DNA of 64,000 nt, from positions 1,116,001-1,180,000 of the forward strand of contig NC_015914.1 of NCBI RefSeq assembly GCF_000222485.1. The letters run 5' to 3'. Made by a program: the position numbers and the translations under genes. The notes under the pieces were generated by a model. That model saw only the letters and a program-made list of their open reading frames with translations, had not been told where the DNA came from and made no database searches. Positions 34,707 through 44,297 of the stretch are shown here, one piece after another; position 1 is the first letter of the stretch; each line of letters begins with the position of its first letter. The DNA comes from Cyclobacterium marinum DSM 745 (GTDB taxonomy: Bacteria; Bacteroidota; Bacteroidia; Cytophagales; Cyclobacteriaceae).

Positions 34707-35156
34707 ATGATTATGACTGACACCTTGAATAAACAGGAATTGCAAGATTTCAAAATTGCTATAGACGAAGAATATGCTAGGGTTGAAACCAATAAACCCA
34801 AAGGGATTATCCTCTGCACTTTATTGGTAGATTATGTACCAATTACCGATTTTAAAGCTATTTTCAACAAAATCACTAAAATTGTAAAAGAAGGTAACTA
34901 CAACAAATTCATATTCGACAAAAGAGCTTTAAGGGCTTTTCACCAACCCAGCATGGAATGGTATTTTTTAGAATGGAAGAAAGAAGTGTTTTTTTATGGA
35001 ATCAAAACACATAGGAAAATTTTACCAAAAGAAGCATGGTTTGTGAAACTGGTTATGATAGCCAAAAAACAAATTACACTGGAAAATCCCGGCAATATTA
35101 TTCGTAACCTTGATATAAAATACTGCGACAGCATAGAAGAAGCCATAGCTGAATAA
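34707..35156 (+). CDS. Hypothetical protein, STAS/SpoIIAA-like fold possible
   Basis: 149-residue soluble protein. An alpha/beta pattern (KGIILCTLLVDYVPITD, FIFDKRALRAFHQPSMEW, ILPKEAWFVKLVMIAKK) resembles SpoIIAA-like/STAS-SEC14 proteins of Cytophagales, but no diagnostic residue set was seen, so the function is open. It ends by sharing one base with the flavin reductase start (TAATG), which indicates translational coupling. Confidence 0.6.
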   Translation: MIMTDTLNKQELQDFKIAIDEEYARVETNKPKGIILCTLLVDYVPITDFKAIFNKITKIVKEGNYNKFIFDKRALRAFHQPSMEWYFLEWKKEVFFYGIKTHRKILPKEAWFVKLVMIAKKQITLENPGNIIRNLDIKYCDSIEEAIAE

Positions 35157-35779
35157 TGAAGCGATTTACAAAAGACATCTTGATTAATAAAGGCAAAGTC
35201 TTCAATAGAAATTTCGTCAACTGCCTGAGTGGATACAAAAGTTTGAATCTTATTGGGAGCATTAATACCGAAAATGCTAAAACAAATTTAGCCCCATTTA
35301 GTCAAGTATTTCATATCGGAGCCAACCCAGCTACGGTTGGTGTTTTATTCCGCCCCCATTCCGTGGAACGGCATACATTGGAAAACATCCTTCAAAATGG
35401 CTGTTTCACTTTAAACCACGTAGCTGAAAATTTTTACAAAGAAGCCCACCAATGCAGTGCAAGATGGGACCAGTCAGAATTTAAAGCCACAGGATTGGAG
35501 GAAGAATTCCTGAATGATTTTAAAGCTCCATTTGTGAAATTAAGTCCCTTGAAAATAGCTTGTGTACTAAAAGATAAAATCACATTAGCCGTCAATGAAA
35601 CAATTTTAATCGTAGCCAGTATTGAAGAGGTATATGTAGCAGCCAATGCTGTTGAAGAAGACGGGTTTATTGCCTTAGACAAGGTAGGTAGCATTACGGT
35701 CTCGGGCTTAGATAGCTACCACGCTACAAACAAGCTGGGCAGACTACCTTATGCGAAACCCTTTCAAAAAACTGAATAA
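35156..35779 (+). CDS. Flavin reductase-like FMN-binding protein
   Basis: 207-residue protein of the flavin reductase-like (FMN-binding split-barrel) family. The NLAPFSQVFHIGANPATVGV strand and the RPHSVERHTLENILQNGCFTLN segment are typical. Such proteins reduce FMN or FAD for a partner monooxygenase, but no partner is encoded nearby, and the substrate is unknown. The start codon overlaps the preceding stop by one base (TAATG). A terminator follows. Confidence 0.85.
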   Translation: MKRFTKDILINKGKVFNRNFVNCLSGYKSLNLIGSINTENAKTNLAPFSQVFHIGANPATVGVLFRPHSVERHTLENILQNGCFTLNHVAENFYKEAHQCSARWDQSEFKATGLEEEFLNDFKAPFVKLSPLKIACVLKDKITLAVNETILIVASIEEVYVAANAVEEDGFIALDKVGSITVSGLDSYHATNKLGRLPYAKPFQKTE

Positions 35780-35910
35780 CATAAACCTGATAGTTGTTTA
35801 AAGGGTAACCTATCCTTTTACAATTCCTTTGGCTGAAAAATTCAACTCAAAAAAAATCGCAACACAAATCATACATTGTTATTTAAAAGACGAGGGACAA
35901 CACTCCTATT

Positions 35911-35958
35911 AAAAACATTCCACCCACAATAATGCTTATAGGCGGAATGTTTTTTTTT
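35911..35958. terminator. Bidirectional terminator between flavin reductase and HtrA genes
   Basis: Inverted repeat AAACATTCCaCC ... GGcGGAATGTTT with A- and T-runs, between convergent genes. Confidence 0.85.
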
Positions 35959-35963
35959 GTAGA

Positions 35964-37424
35964 TTATCTAACGGAATAGGATTGTGCAAAAGAGCGCCCT
36001 GCCGGCGTAAGACCTTCCACTCTTAACTGCCCACTAAATTCTTCAAGAAACTTCCCCACTTTTTCTGGATCTTTGGCCGGTTGGTCATTTATATCAGTAA
36101 TGATAAATCCATTTCCAAACCCAAGATCATTGAGATAACCTCTGGTCATAGAAGAAATTTTGACTCCGTAGGGTATACCGTATCGGTCCATTTCGATGGC
36201 ATTGATGGTTTCAAGCTTCGCACCCAATAATGCAGAAGCATAAAAGGATCTCTTGATAACTCCGGTCCCTCCCAATAGATTCTGTAGGGTCAATTGAACC
36301 GTATTAAGTTTCCCTTCTCTTTTATAACTTACATTGATTTTATCGCCCGGATAGTAGTAAGACAATGCCTCCTCAAAGCTGCCCTTTCCTGTTATTTCAG
36401 TTCCGTCAATTTTTACAATTACATCATTTACCTTCATTCCTGATTTTTCTGCAGCACCATTTCTAATCACATGAGAAACGATGACACCATCTAAAGATTG
36501 TAGATTCATTTCCTCAGATAAATCAGGGGAAATCTCTTTAATCTCTATCCCCGGAATTGCTTTTTGAACTTCCCCATACCGAATAAGATCATTTGCAATT
36601 TTTGTAGCAATATCGACAGGAACAGCAAAACCATAGCCAGTGTAGGAACCTGTTCTACTCAAAATGGCCGTATTAATCCCAACCAACTCACCATTTACAT
36701 TTACTAATGCTCCTCCGGAGTTTCCGGGATTAATCGGAGCATCTGTTTGGATAAAAGATTCCAAAGGAAACTCACCACCCATAATGTTGATCTGTCGTTC
36801 CTTTGCAGAAACTATTCCTGCCGTCACTGTGGAAGTAAGATTGAAAGGATTACCCACTGCCAGTACCCATTCACCTATATTCAATTCCCGACTGCTTCCA
36901 ATTTCTATGGCCGGAAGGTTATCTGCTTCAATTTTTAGAACTGCAATATCAGTATTTGCATCTGAACCTATTAAACTGGCTTTATACGTTCTTTTCTTAT
37001 GAATCACTTCAATGGTCTCTGCTTTTTCTATGACATGGTTATTGGTAATGATATAACCATCTTCAGAAAAAATCACACCCGAGCCGGTGCTTACCGTCTG
37101 TTGAGCCATCCCTTGGCCGAAGAAATAATCAAAAATACTATACCTTCTAGAATCAGTTCCTGAAAAGTTTTTTATAAACACTACAGAATTGGTGCTGTTT
37201 TCAGAAGCTTTCACAAAAGAATCCGGCACGGGACTCATGATGTTTTGGCTCGTTTCTTCAGCCGGAGCCAAATGACGAACTTGAGACATTGGAATTTCTT
37301 CGGAAATACTGAATCGTTCAGGGTTTTTAAACGACAATTCTTCGCTCAAATATTGTTGAAACACCCAAGAGCCAATAATCCCTCCCACAAATGCAACAAG
37401 AACTAAACCTAAATTTTTTAACAT
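35964..37424 (-). CDS. Do-like serine protease (DegP/HtrA) with PDZ domains
   Basis: Periplasmic chaperone-protease for misfolded envelope proteins. An N-terminal membrane anchor or signal (about 5-25) precedes the trypsin-like domain with the triad H130 (TNNHVIEK), D159 (NTDIAVL) and S236 (NPGNSGGAL). PDZ domains follow: a clear one at about 285-380 (DGVIVSHVIRNGAAEKSG, VNDVIVKIDGTEI) and a weaker second one at about 400-475. At 486 residues it has the usual DegP length. It is the envelope-stress counterpart of rseP, encoded 1.4 kb downstream. Confidence 0.95.
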   Translation of the reverse strand: MLKNLGLVLVAFVGGIIGSWVFQQYLSEELSFKNPERFSISEEIPMSQVRHLAPAEETSQNIMSPVPDSFVKASENSTNSVVFIKNFSGTDSRRYSIFDYFFGQGMAQQTVSTGSGVIFSEDGYIITNNHVIEKAETIEVIHKKRTYKASLIGSDANTDIAVLKIEADNLPAIEIGSSRELNIGEWVLAVGNPFNLTSTVTAGIVSAKERQINIMGGEFPLESFIQTDAPINPGNSGGALVNVNGELVGINTAILSRTGSYTGYGFAVPVDIATKIANDLIRYGEVQKAIPGIEIKEISPDLSEEMNLQSLDGVIVSHVIRNGAAEKSGMKVNDVIVKIDGTEITGKGSFEEALSYYYPGDKINVSYKREGKLNTVQLTLQNLLGGTGVIKRSFYASALLGAKLETINAIEMDRYGIPYGVKISSMTRGYLNDLGFGNGFIITDINDQPAKDPEKVGKFLEEFSGQLRVEGLTPAGRSFAQSYSVR

Positions 37425-37604
37425 AACTAAAGACTTTGAATACTTAATTAAATACGGCCATTTATTAATTCAAGCCAATTTATTTAACATTTTTTAAACT
37501 TTCTTATGACAAAAAATCACAATGTAAATCCAATCCCAATTATGTGCCAAAAAAACATATGGTTTAAAAAGTTTGAAAAAAACGGGAATACTGGTTTTAC
37601 CTTG

Positions 37605-37612
37605 TAAATTTG
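37605..37612 (+). promoter_or_regulatory. -7 promoter element for dxr-rseP
   Basis: TAAATTTG matches TAnnTTTG and lies 65 nt before the dxr ATG. A TTTG exists 29 nt upstream, further than the usual 17-23 nt. Confidence 0.4.
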
Positions 37613-37677
37613 TCAGTAGAAAATAACGCATAATGCCAAGTTCGGCATTGTCCTTTTTTTGAAAGTAAAAAAATTCC

Positions 37678-38841
37678 ATGTCTACAATTAAACGTGTGGC
37701 CATCTTAGGCTCAACAGGTAGTATAGGTACACAAGCTTTAGATGTGATTCAGCAACATTCTGACAAATTTGAAGTTGAAGTCCTTACGGCTTTTAATAAC
37801 AAAGACCTATTAATCAAACAGGCGTTAGCTTTCCAACCAAATGTTGTAGTCATTGGCAATGAAAACCATTATCTTGAGGTTAAAGAGGCTTTGAGCAAAC
37901 ATCCTATTAAGGTATATGCCGGAGATAAGGCACTTGCCTCCGTGGTTGAGATGGAGACGATTGATATTGTGCTTACAGCTTTAGTGGGCTATGCAGGCTT
38001 AATACCTACGATCAAGGCCATAGAAGCCGGCAAACCCATCGCCTTAGCCAATAAAGAAACTTTGGTGGTGGCCGGAGATCTTATCACCAAACTCGCCAAA
38101 AAGAAAGCTGTAAATATCTACCCGGTAGATTCAGAACATTCGGCGATCTTTCAATGTTTGGTTGGTGAATTTCATAATCCCATCGAAAAAATAATACTTA
38201 CAGCCTCCGGAGGCCCCTTCCGTGGCAGGGATAGGGAATATTTAAAAAATGTTACCAAAGAACAGGCACTCAAACATCCCAATTGGGACATGGGGGCTAA
38301 AATCACAATCGATTCAGCTTCTTTGATGAATAAAGGGCTTGAAGTTATCGAAGCAAAATGGCTTTTTGGATTGGATGCAAGCCAGATTGAGGTAATTGTT
38401 CATCCACAATCCATAGTACATTCTTTGGTTCAATTTGAAGACGGTTCGATCAAAGGGCAACTTGGACTACCAGACATGCGTATTCCTATTCAGTTTGCCT
38501 TGTCATATCCGGAAAGAGTAAAATCAAATTTTGAAAGATTTAATTTCATGGATTATCCGAATCTTCAATTTGAGAAACCTGATCGACAAACATTCAAAAA
38601 CTTGGACTTGGCCTTCACGGCCTTAGTAAGAGGTGGGAATGCTGCCTGTTCACTGAATGCTGCCAATGAAATCGCTGTGGCTGCATTTTTGCAGGATAAA
38701 GTCAAATTTCTTGAAATGTCAGACTTGATTGAACAGAGTATGGAAAAAATTAGTTTTATTAAAGAACCAAGTTTGGATGACTTAATTGCGACAGACAAGG
38801 AAACAAGAATAATTTCAGAAGAATTAATTAGTAGAAAATAA
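37678..38841 (+). CDS. dxr: 1-deoxy-D-xylulose 5-phosphate reductoisomerase
   Basis: Second enzyme of the MEP isoprenoid pathway, converting DXP to MEP with NADPH. GSTGSIGTQALDVI is the nucleotide-binding motif, LANKETLVVAG, PVDSEHSAIFQCL, LTASGGPFRG and MNKGLEVIEAKWLFG form the active site, and VHPQSIVHSLV is conserved. At 387 residues it has normal length. rseP begins 3 nt after its stop. Confidence 0.97.
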   Translation: MSTIKRVAILGSTGSIGTQALDVIQQHSDKFEVEVLTAFNNKDLLIKQALAFQPNVVVIGNENHYLEVKEALSKHPIKVYAGDKALASVVEMETIDIVLTALVGYAGLIPTIKAIEAGKPIALANKETLVVAGDLITKLAKKKAVNIYPVDSEHSAIFQCLVGEFHNPIEKIILTASGGPFRGRDREYLKNVTKEQALKHPNWDMGAKITIDSASLMNKGLEVIEAKWLFGLDASQIEVIVHPQSIVHSLVQFEDGSIKGQLGLPDMRIPIQFALSYPERVKSNFERFNFMDYPNLQFEKPDRQTFKNLDLAFTALVRGGNAACSLNAANEIAVAAFLQDKVKFLEMSDLIEQSMEKISFIKEPSLDDLIATDKETRIISEELISRK

Positions 38842-38844
38842 AGA

Positions 38845-40164
38845 ATGGATACATTAATAATGGTAGCGCAATTGCTACTCGGATTGTCGATATTGGTCGG
38901 CTTACATGAATTAGGACACCTGCTGGCAGCCAAGATGTTTGGCATGCGTGTCGAAAAGTTTTCTATTGGTTTTCCTCCAAAAATCATAGGATTTCAATGG
39001 AAAGAAACAGAATATTCTATAGGAGCAATTCCCCTAGGTGGATTTGTTAAAATCTCCGGAATGGTAGATGAATCGCTTGATTCAGAGCAACTATCGGACG
39101 AACCCCAGCCTTGGGAGTTTAGATCCAAACCTGCTTGGCAAAGATTAATCGTGATGCTTGGTGGTATCATCGTAAATGTAATCACCGGGATAATCATATT
39201 TGTATTTTTGGTATACAGTAAAGGGGAAACCTATTTTTCAAGAGACCAGGTAATAGAGCATGGGATCGTCGCCTACGATATTGGCGAACAAATAGGCTTG
39301 CAGGATGGCGACAAAATACTTGACATCAACGGAGTACCTTATGAATCATTGAATGACCTAAGCAGTGGGAATGCATTGTTAAGCTCAGATGGTTATTATA
39401 CAGTAGATAGAGACGGCGAAAGAATGAAAATCACAATCCCTAGGGGATTTATCAATTCTTTTTCTGATGAAGAAAGCATGTCTAATTTCATTAGCATTCG
39501 ATTCCCTTTTAAAATTTTGGAAGTAAATCCTGAAGGAACTGCTGTTGAAGCAGGTATTCAAAAGGGGGATGAAATCGTAGCTGTCAATGAACAACCCATC
39601 CAATATTTCAATGAGTTACAAGACGCATTGGCAGTACATAAAGGGGAGACTGTAGCTCTTACGATAGTTAGAGACCAACAAGAAATAATCACCAATACCG
39701 AAGTCTTAGAAGATGGGACCATTGGCATTGCCGCAGAAAATTTAATTGAACCTGTTCGCAAAAAATACACCTTTGCAGAATCGATTCCACTGGGAACCGA
39801 AAGGGCTTTTAGTGTGGTAATTATCAATGCAAAAGCCATGGGTAAAATGTTTACAGGAGAGGTTTCCACCAAAAACGTTAGTGGGCCTATCGGAATGGCT
39901 AAAATTTATGGGTCTACTTGGGATTGGATCAAGTTTTGGTCCATTACAGGCCTGATTTCCATGATTCTGGCCTTCATGAATTTATTACCTATTCCTGCCT
40001 TAGATGGAGGGCATGTAATGTTTTTGCTTTACGAAATGGTTTCAGGCAGAAGTCCTTCTGATAGGTTTCTTGAGAATGCCCAGAAAATTGGCATGGTTTT
40101 ACTGTTAGCAATCATGGTATTTGCCATAGGAAATGACATCCTTAAGCTTTTTACCGGCAGTTAA
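38845..40164 (+). CDS. rseP: RIP metalloprotease RseP
   Basis: Site-2 intramembrane zinc protease that cleaves membrane-bound anti-sigma factors and signal-peptide remnants. The zinc motif HELGH (21-25) lies in the first membrane helix, two PDZ domains follow (about 125-210 and 215-300), and the C-terminal NLLPIPALDGGHVMFLLYE supplies the third ligand. Adjacency to dxr is conserved in Bacteroidota. It ends before the inverted repeat that precedes lon. Confidence 0.96.
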   Translation: MDTLIMVAQLLLGLSILVGLHELGHLLAAKMFGMRVEKFSIGFPPKIIGFQWKETEYSIGAIPLGGFVKISGMVDESLDSEQLSDEPQPWEFRSKPAWQRLIVMLGGIIVNVITGIIIFVFLVYSKGETYFSRDQVIEHGIVAYDIGEQIGLQDGDKILDINGVPYESLNDLSSGNALLSSDGYYTVDRDGERMKITIPRGFINSFSDEESMSNFISIRFPFKILEVNPEGTAVEAGIQKGDEIVAVNEQPIQYFNELQDALAVHKGETVALTIVRDQQEIITNTEVLEDGTIGIAAENLIEPVRKKYTFAESIPLGTERAFSVVIINAKAMGKMFTGEVSTKNVSGPIGMAKIYGSTWDWIKFWSITGLISMILAFMNLLPIPALDGGHVMFLLYEMVSGRSPSDRFLENAQKIGMVLLLAIMVFAIGNDILKLFTGS

Positions 40165-40224
40165 TGACTGAAAAAAACCAAAAAAGGGAAATAATATCTC
40201 TTTATTTTTAAATTGCCCTTAATA

Positions 40225-40257
40225 TTTATTTCCTGACAATTTGTTAAAGGAAATAAA
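40225..40257. repeat. 10-bp perfect inverted repeat upstream of lon
   Basis: TTTATTTCCT (40225-40234) and AGGAAATAAA (40248-40257) flank a 13-nt centre that itself contains ACAA-T-TTGT. Together they could form a long stem, but no T-run follows the right arm, so a simple terminator of rseP is unlikely. An operator or RNA hairpin in the lon leader is possible. It does not match the CIRCE heat-shock element. Confidence 0.5.
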
Positions 40258-40358
40258 TTGGCATAAGCCTTGGACAGGGTTTGTATAATAACCTTATTAA
40301 TAGGGGTTTTTCATATTTCAACAAATTAACATGACACAATACCTGTCATAATGTCTGT

Positions 40359-42845
40359 ATGAACAATAACGACAATCAATTATATCAATCACTAATGATG
40401 GGGGATTTTTCGGGAGAAGGCGATCTAATTCAGTTAATTACTGACGACGAGGATGAAAATGGCCAAAAAAACGAAAACTACGCCAAAGAAATACCTATTC
40501 TTTCCGTCAGAAACACCGTTTTGTTTCCCGGAGTAGTTATTCCTATAACCGTTGGAAGGCAACGATCTATTAAACTTGTTAAAAAAGCCCAAAAGGGAGA
40601 CAAATTGATCGGTGTATGTGCACAAAGAAACCCCAACATTGAAGACCCTTCATGGGACGATATTTATAAAGTAGGCACCTTGGCCAAAATTGTAAAAATG
40701 ATCGTTTTGCCCGATGGCAATACCACAATCATTATTCAAGGAAAAAAGCGTTTTAAAATAGATGAAGAATTAACAGAGGACCCCTATTTCCAAGCAAATG
40801 TCACTTATTTGGATGAAACATTCCCTAAAAATGATGAGAAAATAGAGGCCCTTGAGCAGTCCTTAAAGGAAGCAGCTTTTAAAATTTTACAATTAAATCC
40901 TGAAATTCCTAGAGAAGCTCAGGTTGCCTTAGATAATATTGACAGCACCCCTTTTCTTACTCATTTCCTCTCTTCCAATATCAATGCCCCTGTTGAGTCC
41001 AAACAAAAATTACTTGAGATCAATGATGGCATAGAAAGAGCTACCCTGTTGCTGGAGTTTATGATGAAGGATATCCAAATGCTGGAGCTAAAAAATGAAA
41101 TCCAAAAAAAGGTCCATACTGACATTGACCAACAGCAAAGGGACTATTTTTTAAGGCAACAGATGAAGGTTCTTCAAACAGAACTGGGTGACGAGGGCCC
41201 GGACAAGGAAGTTGAAGAATTAAGGGCACGTGGCAAAAAGAAAAAATGGCCAAAAGTAGTGGCTGACCAATTCAATAAAGAATTGGATAAAATCATGAGA
41301 ATGAATCCTGCCACAGCAGAATACCCTATCGCCATTAATTATGCAGAGGTGTTGGTAGACCTACCATGGAATGAATATACTACCGACAATTTTGACTTGA
41401 ATAGAGCCAAGAAAATCCTTGATCGTGACCATTCCGGCTTGGACAAAGTCAAAGATCGAATCATTGAATATTTGGCAGTATTAAAACTAAAGCAAGACCT
41501 TAAAGGACCAATTCTTTGTTTATATGGACCTCCCGGTGTAGGAAAAACATCCTTAGGTAAATCTATCGCTAAAGCCTTGGGCAGAAAGTATGTACGAATG
41601 TCCTTAGGGGGACTTCATGATGAGTCTGAAATTAGGGGGCATCGAAAAACCTATATCGGTGCCATGCCGGGCAAAATCATTCAAAACATGAAAAAAGGAA
41701 AATCATCAAATCCTGTTTTTGTGTTGGACGAAATAGATAAACTCAGCACGGATTTTAGAGGAGACCCATCTTCTGCCTTTTTAGAAGTATTGGACCCTGA
41801 ACAAAACAATGCTTTTGTGGACAATTACTTGGAGGTAGATTATGATTTGTCTAAGGTACTATTTATTGCCACCGCCAATACGCTGGAAACTTTGCAGCCT
41901 GCCCTTAGAGACCGGATGGAGATCATAGAGGTGACGGGCTACACCATGGAGGAAAAAGTGGAAATTTCAAAAAAACACCTGGTACCCAAACAGAGGAAAG
42001 AACATGGTCTTAAAGCCAAGGACATTACCTTCTCCAATGATTCTTTGGTCAAAATCATAGAAGATTACACGCGAGAATCCGGGGTTAGAAGTTTGGAAAG
42101 GCAAATTGGGAAGGTTATAAGAAATATTGCCAAGTCCATAGCGATGGAAGAACCATATCAGAAAAAAATAACTCCGGCATTGGTAAGAAAAATTCTAGGT
42201 GGTGAAATATTCGACAAAGAATTTTATCAAGACAATTCTTTGGCAGGAGTGGTTACAGGCCTAGCCTGGACATCTGTGGGAGGAGAAATTTTATTTATTG
42301 AAGCAAGTATTAGCAAAGGAAAAGGAAAACTTACACTTTCCGGTCAGCTGGGTGATGTCATGAAAGAATCTGCCATGACAGCCATATCTTATCTTAAATC
42401 TCATGCGGACGATCTGGACATAGATTATCGGGTATTTGATCAGTATGATCTACATATTCATGTACCTGCCGGAGCAGTACCTAAAGACGGGCCATCTGCC
42501 GGTATCACTATGCTCACAGCCATTGCATCTGTTTATACCCAGAGAAAAGTAAAAACAAAACTGGCCATGACAGGGGAGATCACCTTGAGAGGTAAAGTAA
42601 TGCCGGTAGGTGGAATCAAAGAAAAAATATTAGCTGCAAAAAGGGCCGGGATCGAAGACATTATCCTTTGCAAACGAAATCAAAGAGACATAGAAGAAAT
42701 TGATGATTCTTACCTCAAAGGAGTCAAATTTCATTTTGTAGACCATGTAAGCGAAGTATTAGCCTTGGCGCTTCTAGAAGAAAAAGTGTCTAATCCGGTG
42801 AAATTCAGCTTCGAAAGTGAAGGAAAGAAATCTGAAGCATCGTAA
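40359..42845 (+). CDS. lon: Lon protease (endopeptidase La)
   Basis: ATP-dependent serine protease that degrades damaged and regulatory proteins. Walker A is GPPGVGKTS (390-398), Walker B is VLDEIDKL, and the catalytic dyad is S713 (DGPSAGIT) and K756 (GGIKEKILAA), 43 residues apart as in E. coli Lon. An N-terminal LAN substrate domain (PILSVRNTVLFPGVVIPITV) and the coiled middle region are present, and the length of 828 residues is normal. hslU follows after 12 nt. Confidence 0.98.
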   Translation: MNNNDNQLYQSLMMGDFSGEGDLIQLITDDEDENGQKNENYAKEIPILSVRNTVLFPGVVIPITVGRQRSIKLVKKAQKGDKLIGVCAQRNPNIEDPSWDDIYKVGTLAKIVKMIVLPDGNTTIIIQGKKRFKIDEELTEDPYFQANVTYLDETFPKNDEKIEALEQSLKEAAFKILQLNPEIPREAQVALDNIDSTPFLTHFLSSNINAPVESKQKLLEINDGIERATLLLEFMMKDIQMLELKNEIQKKVHTDIDQQQRDYFLRQQMKVLQTELGDEGPDKEVEELRARGKKKKWPKVVADQFNKELDKIMRMNPATAEYPIAINYAEVLVDLPWNEYTTDNFDLNRAKKILDRDHSGLDKVKDRIIEYLAVLKLKQDLKGPILCLYGPPGVGKTSLGKSIAKALGRKYVRMSLGGLHDESEIRGHRKTYIGAMPGKIIQNMKKGKSSNPVFVLDEIDKLSTDFRGDPSSAFLEVLDPEQNNAFVDNYLEVDYDLSKVLFIATANTLETLQPALRDRMEIIEVTGYTMEEKVEISKKHLVPKQRKEHGLKAKDITFSNDSLVKIIEDYTRESGVRSLERQIGKVIRNIAKSIAMEEPYQKKITPALVRKILGGEIFDKEFYQDNSLAGVVTGLAWTSVGGEILFIEASISKGKGKLTLSGQLGDVMKESAMTAISYLKSHADDLDIDYRVFDQYDLHIHVPAGAVPKDGPSAGITMLTAIASVYTQRKVKTKLAMTGEITLRGKVMPVGGIKEKILAAKRAGIEDIILCKRNQRDIEEIDDSYLKGVKFHFVDHVSEVLALALLEEKVSNPVKFSFESEGKKSEAS

Positions 42846-42857
42846 AAGAACTGAAAA

Positions 42858-44237
42858 ATGAACCATTTAACACCAAAGCAAATTGTTGCTGAACTGGATA
42901 AATATATAATTGGGCAGAATGAGGCAAAAAGAAATGTCGCGATTGCTTTAAGGAACAGAATTCGCCGGCTTATGGTGAAATCTGACCTTCAAAAGGACAT
43001 CGTTCCCAATAACATCTTGATGATAGGCTCTACGGGAGTTGGTAAAACTGAAATCGCTAGAAGATTGGCGAAAATTGCCAATGCACCTTTCACAAAAGTA
43101 GAGGCATCCAAGTTTACTGAAGTAGGCTATGTTGGAAGAGATGTAGAATCTATGGTAAGAGATTTGGTGGAACATGCCGTAAATCTGGTTAAAGAAGCAA
43201 AAAATGAAGAAGTAAAGGAAAAAGCAGCAGTGATTGTTGAAGACATGCTTCTGGATATTTTGATTCCTCCGGTAAGAGGAACAGGTTTTAGCACTACACA
43301 AAAAGAGAATTTTAACCCTGACAATGCCAGTGAGCAAGAGCTCAATGAAAAAACCAGAGAGCGATTCAAAGAGAAATTGAAGCATGGAGAACTGGAAGAA
43401 AGGAAAATCGAAATCAATGTAAAGCAGTCTTCTCCTGCAGGAATTGGTATGGTGGGAAATGGCATGATGGACGAAGCCAGTATGGCAGGCATTCAAGACA
43501 TGCTTAGCAATATGATGCCGAAGCGTACCAAAAAAAGAAAAGTCACTATTTCGGAAGCTCGAAAAATTTTAATGGAGGAAGAAGCTTCCAAGCTTATTGA
43601 TTTTGATGAAGTAAAAGAAGAAGCCATCAAGCTTGCAGAGAACAATGGGATCATATTTATTGATGAAATAGACAAAATTGCTTCAAGCTCAAGTAAATCA
43701 GGTGGACCGGATGTCAGTAGAGAAGGTGTACAAAGAGATTTGCTTCCGATTGTAGAAGGTAGTGCTGTCAATACCAAGTATGGTTTGGTACATACAGACC
43801 ATGTACTGTTTATAGCAGCAGGAGCATTTCACGTCAGCAAACCTTCGGATCTGATCCCCGAATTACAGGGAAGATTTCCAATTCGTGTAGAACTTACCAG
43901 TTTGACTCAAGAGGACTTCTATAAAATACTTAAGGATCCAAAAAATGCCCTTACCAAGCAATATCAGGCTTTATTTGAAGCAGAGGAAGTTTATTTAGAA
44001 TATACTGACGATGCCATCCAAGAGATTGCCTCACTGGCATTTAGTATCAATGAAGAAGTAGAAAATATCGGTGCAAGAAGGTTACATACAGTTATGAGTC
44101 ATTTATTAAACGACTTTTTGTTTGAGGTTCCGGATTCAATTGGTCCCAATAGCAAAATCATGATTACAAAAGATCTTGTCAATGAAAGGTTAAGCTCTTT
44201 GGTGAAAAACAGAGACCTTTCCCAATTCATCCTTTAA
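42858..44237 (+). CDS. hslU: ATP-dependent protease ATPase subunit HslU (ClpY)
   Basis: AAA+ unfoldase that feeds substrates to the HslV peptidase. TPKQIVAELDKYIIGQNEAK begins the N domain, Walker A is STGVGKTEIARRLA, IIFIDEIDKIASSS is Walker B, and the closing NRDLSQFIL is the C-terminal signature that docks into HslV. At 459 residues it is full length, including the intermediate I domain. hslV is not in the window. Confidence 0.95.
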   Translation: MNHLTPKQIVAELDKYIIGQNEAKRNVAIALRNRIRRLMVKSDLQKDIVPNNILMIGSTGVGKTEIARRLAKIANAPFTKVEASKFTEVGYVGRDVESMVRDLVEHAVNLVKEAKNEEVKEKAAVIVEDMLLDILIPPVRGTGFSTTQKENFNPDNASEQELNEKTRERFKEKLKHGELEERKIEINVKQSSPAGIGMVGNGMMDEASMAGIQDMLSNMMPKRTKKRKVTISEARKILMEEEASKLIDFDEVKEEAIKLAENNGIIFIDEIDKIASSSSKSGGPDVSREGVQRDLLPIVEGSAVNTKYGLVHTDHVLFIAAGAFHVSKPSDLIPELQGRFPIRVELTSLTQEDFYKILKDPKNALTKQYQALFEAEEVYLEYTDDAIQEIASLAFSINEEVENIGARRLHTVMSHLLNDFLFEVPDSIGPNSKIMITKDLVNERLSSLVKNRDLSQFIL

Positions 44238-44258
44238 TACCTATGAAATAAAACTAAC

Positions 44259-44297
44259 TTGCCATCAGGTGTGATCTGGAACCACACCTGATGGCAA
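44259..44297. repeat. 15-bp perfect inverted repeat overlapping the 3' end of the oxidoreductase gene
   Basis: TTGCCATCAGGTGTG (44259-44273) and CACACCTGATGGCAA (44283-44297) are perfect complements with a 9-nt loop. The stop codon and last ten codons of the minus-strand oxidoreductase gene lie within it, and it begins 22 nt after hslU. No T-run follows, so it would be a non-canonical terminator at best. Confidence 0.75.

Noticed and set aside
37494..37703. Minus-strand reading frame upstream of dxr
   Set aside because: It overlaps the dxr start, is aromatic-rich low-complexity sequence and has no domain.
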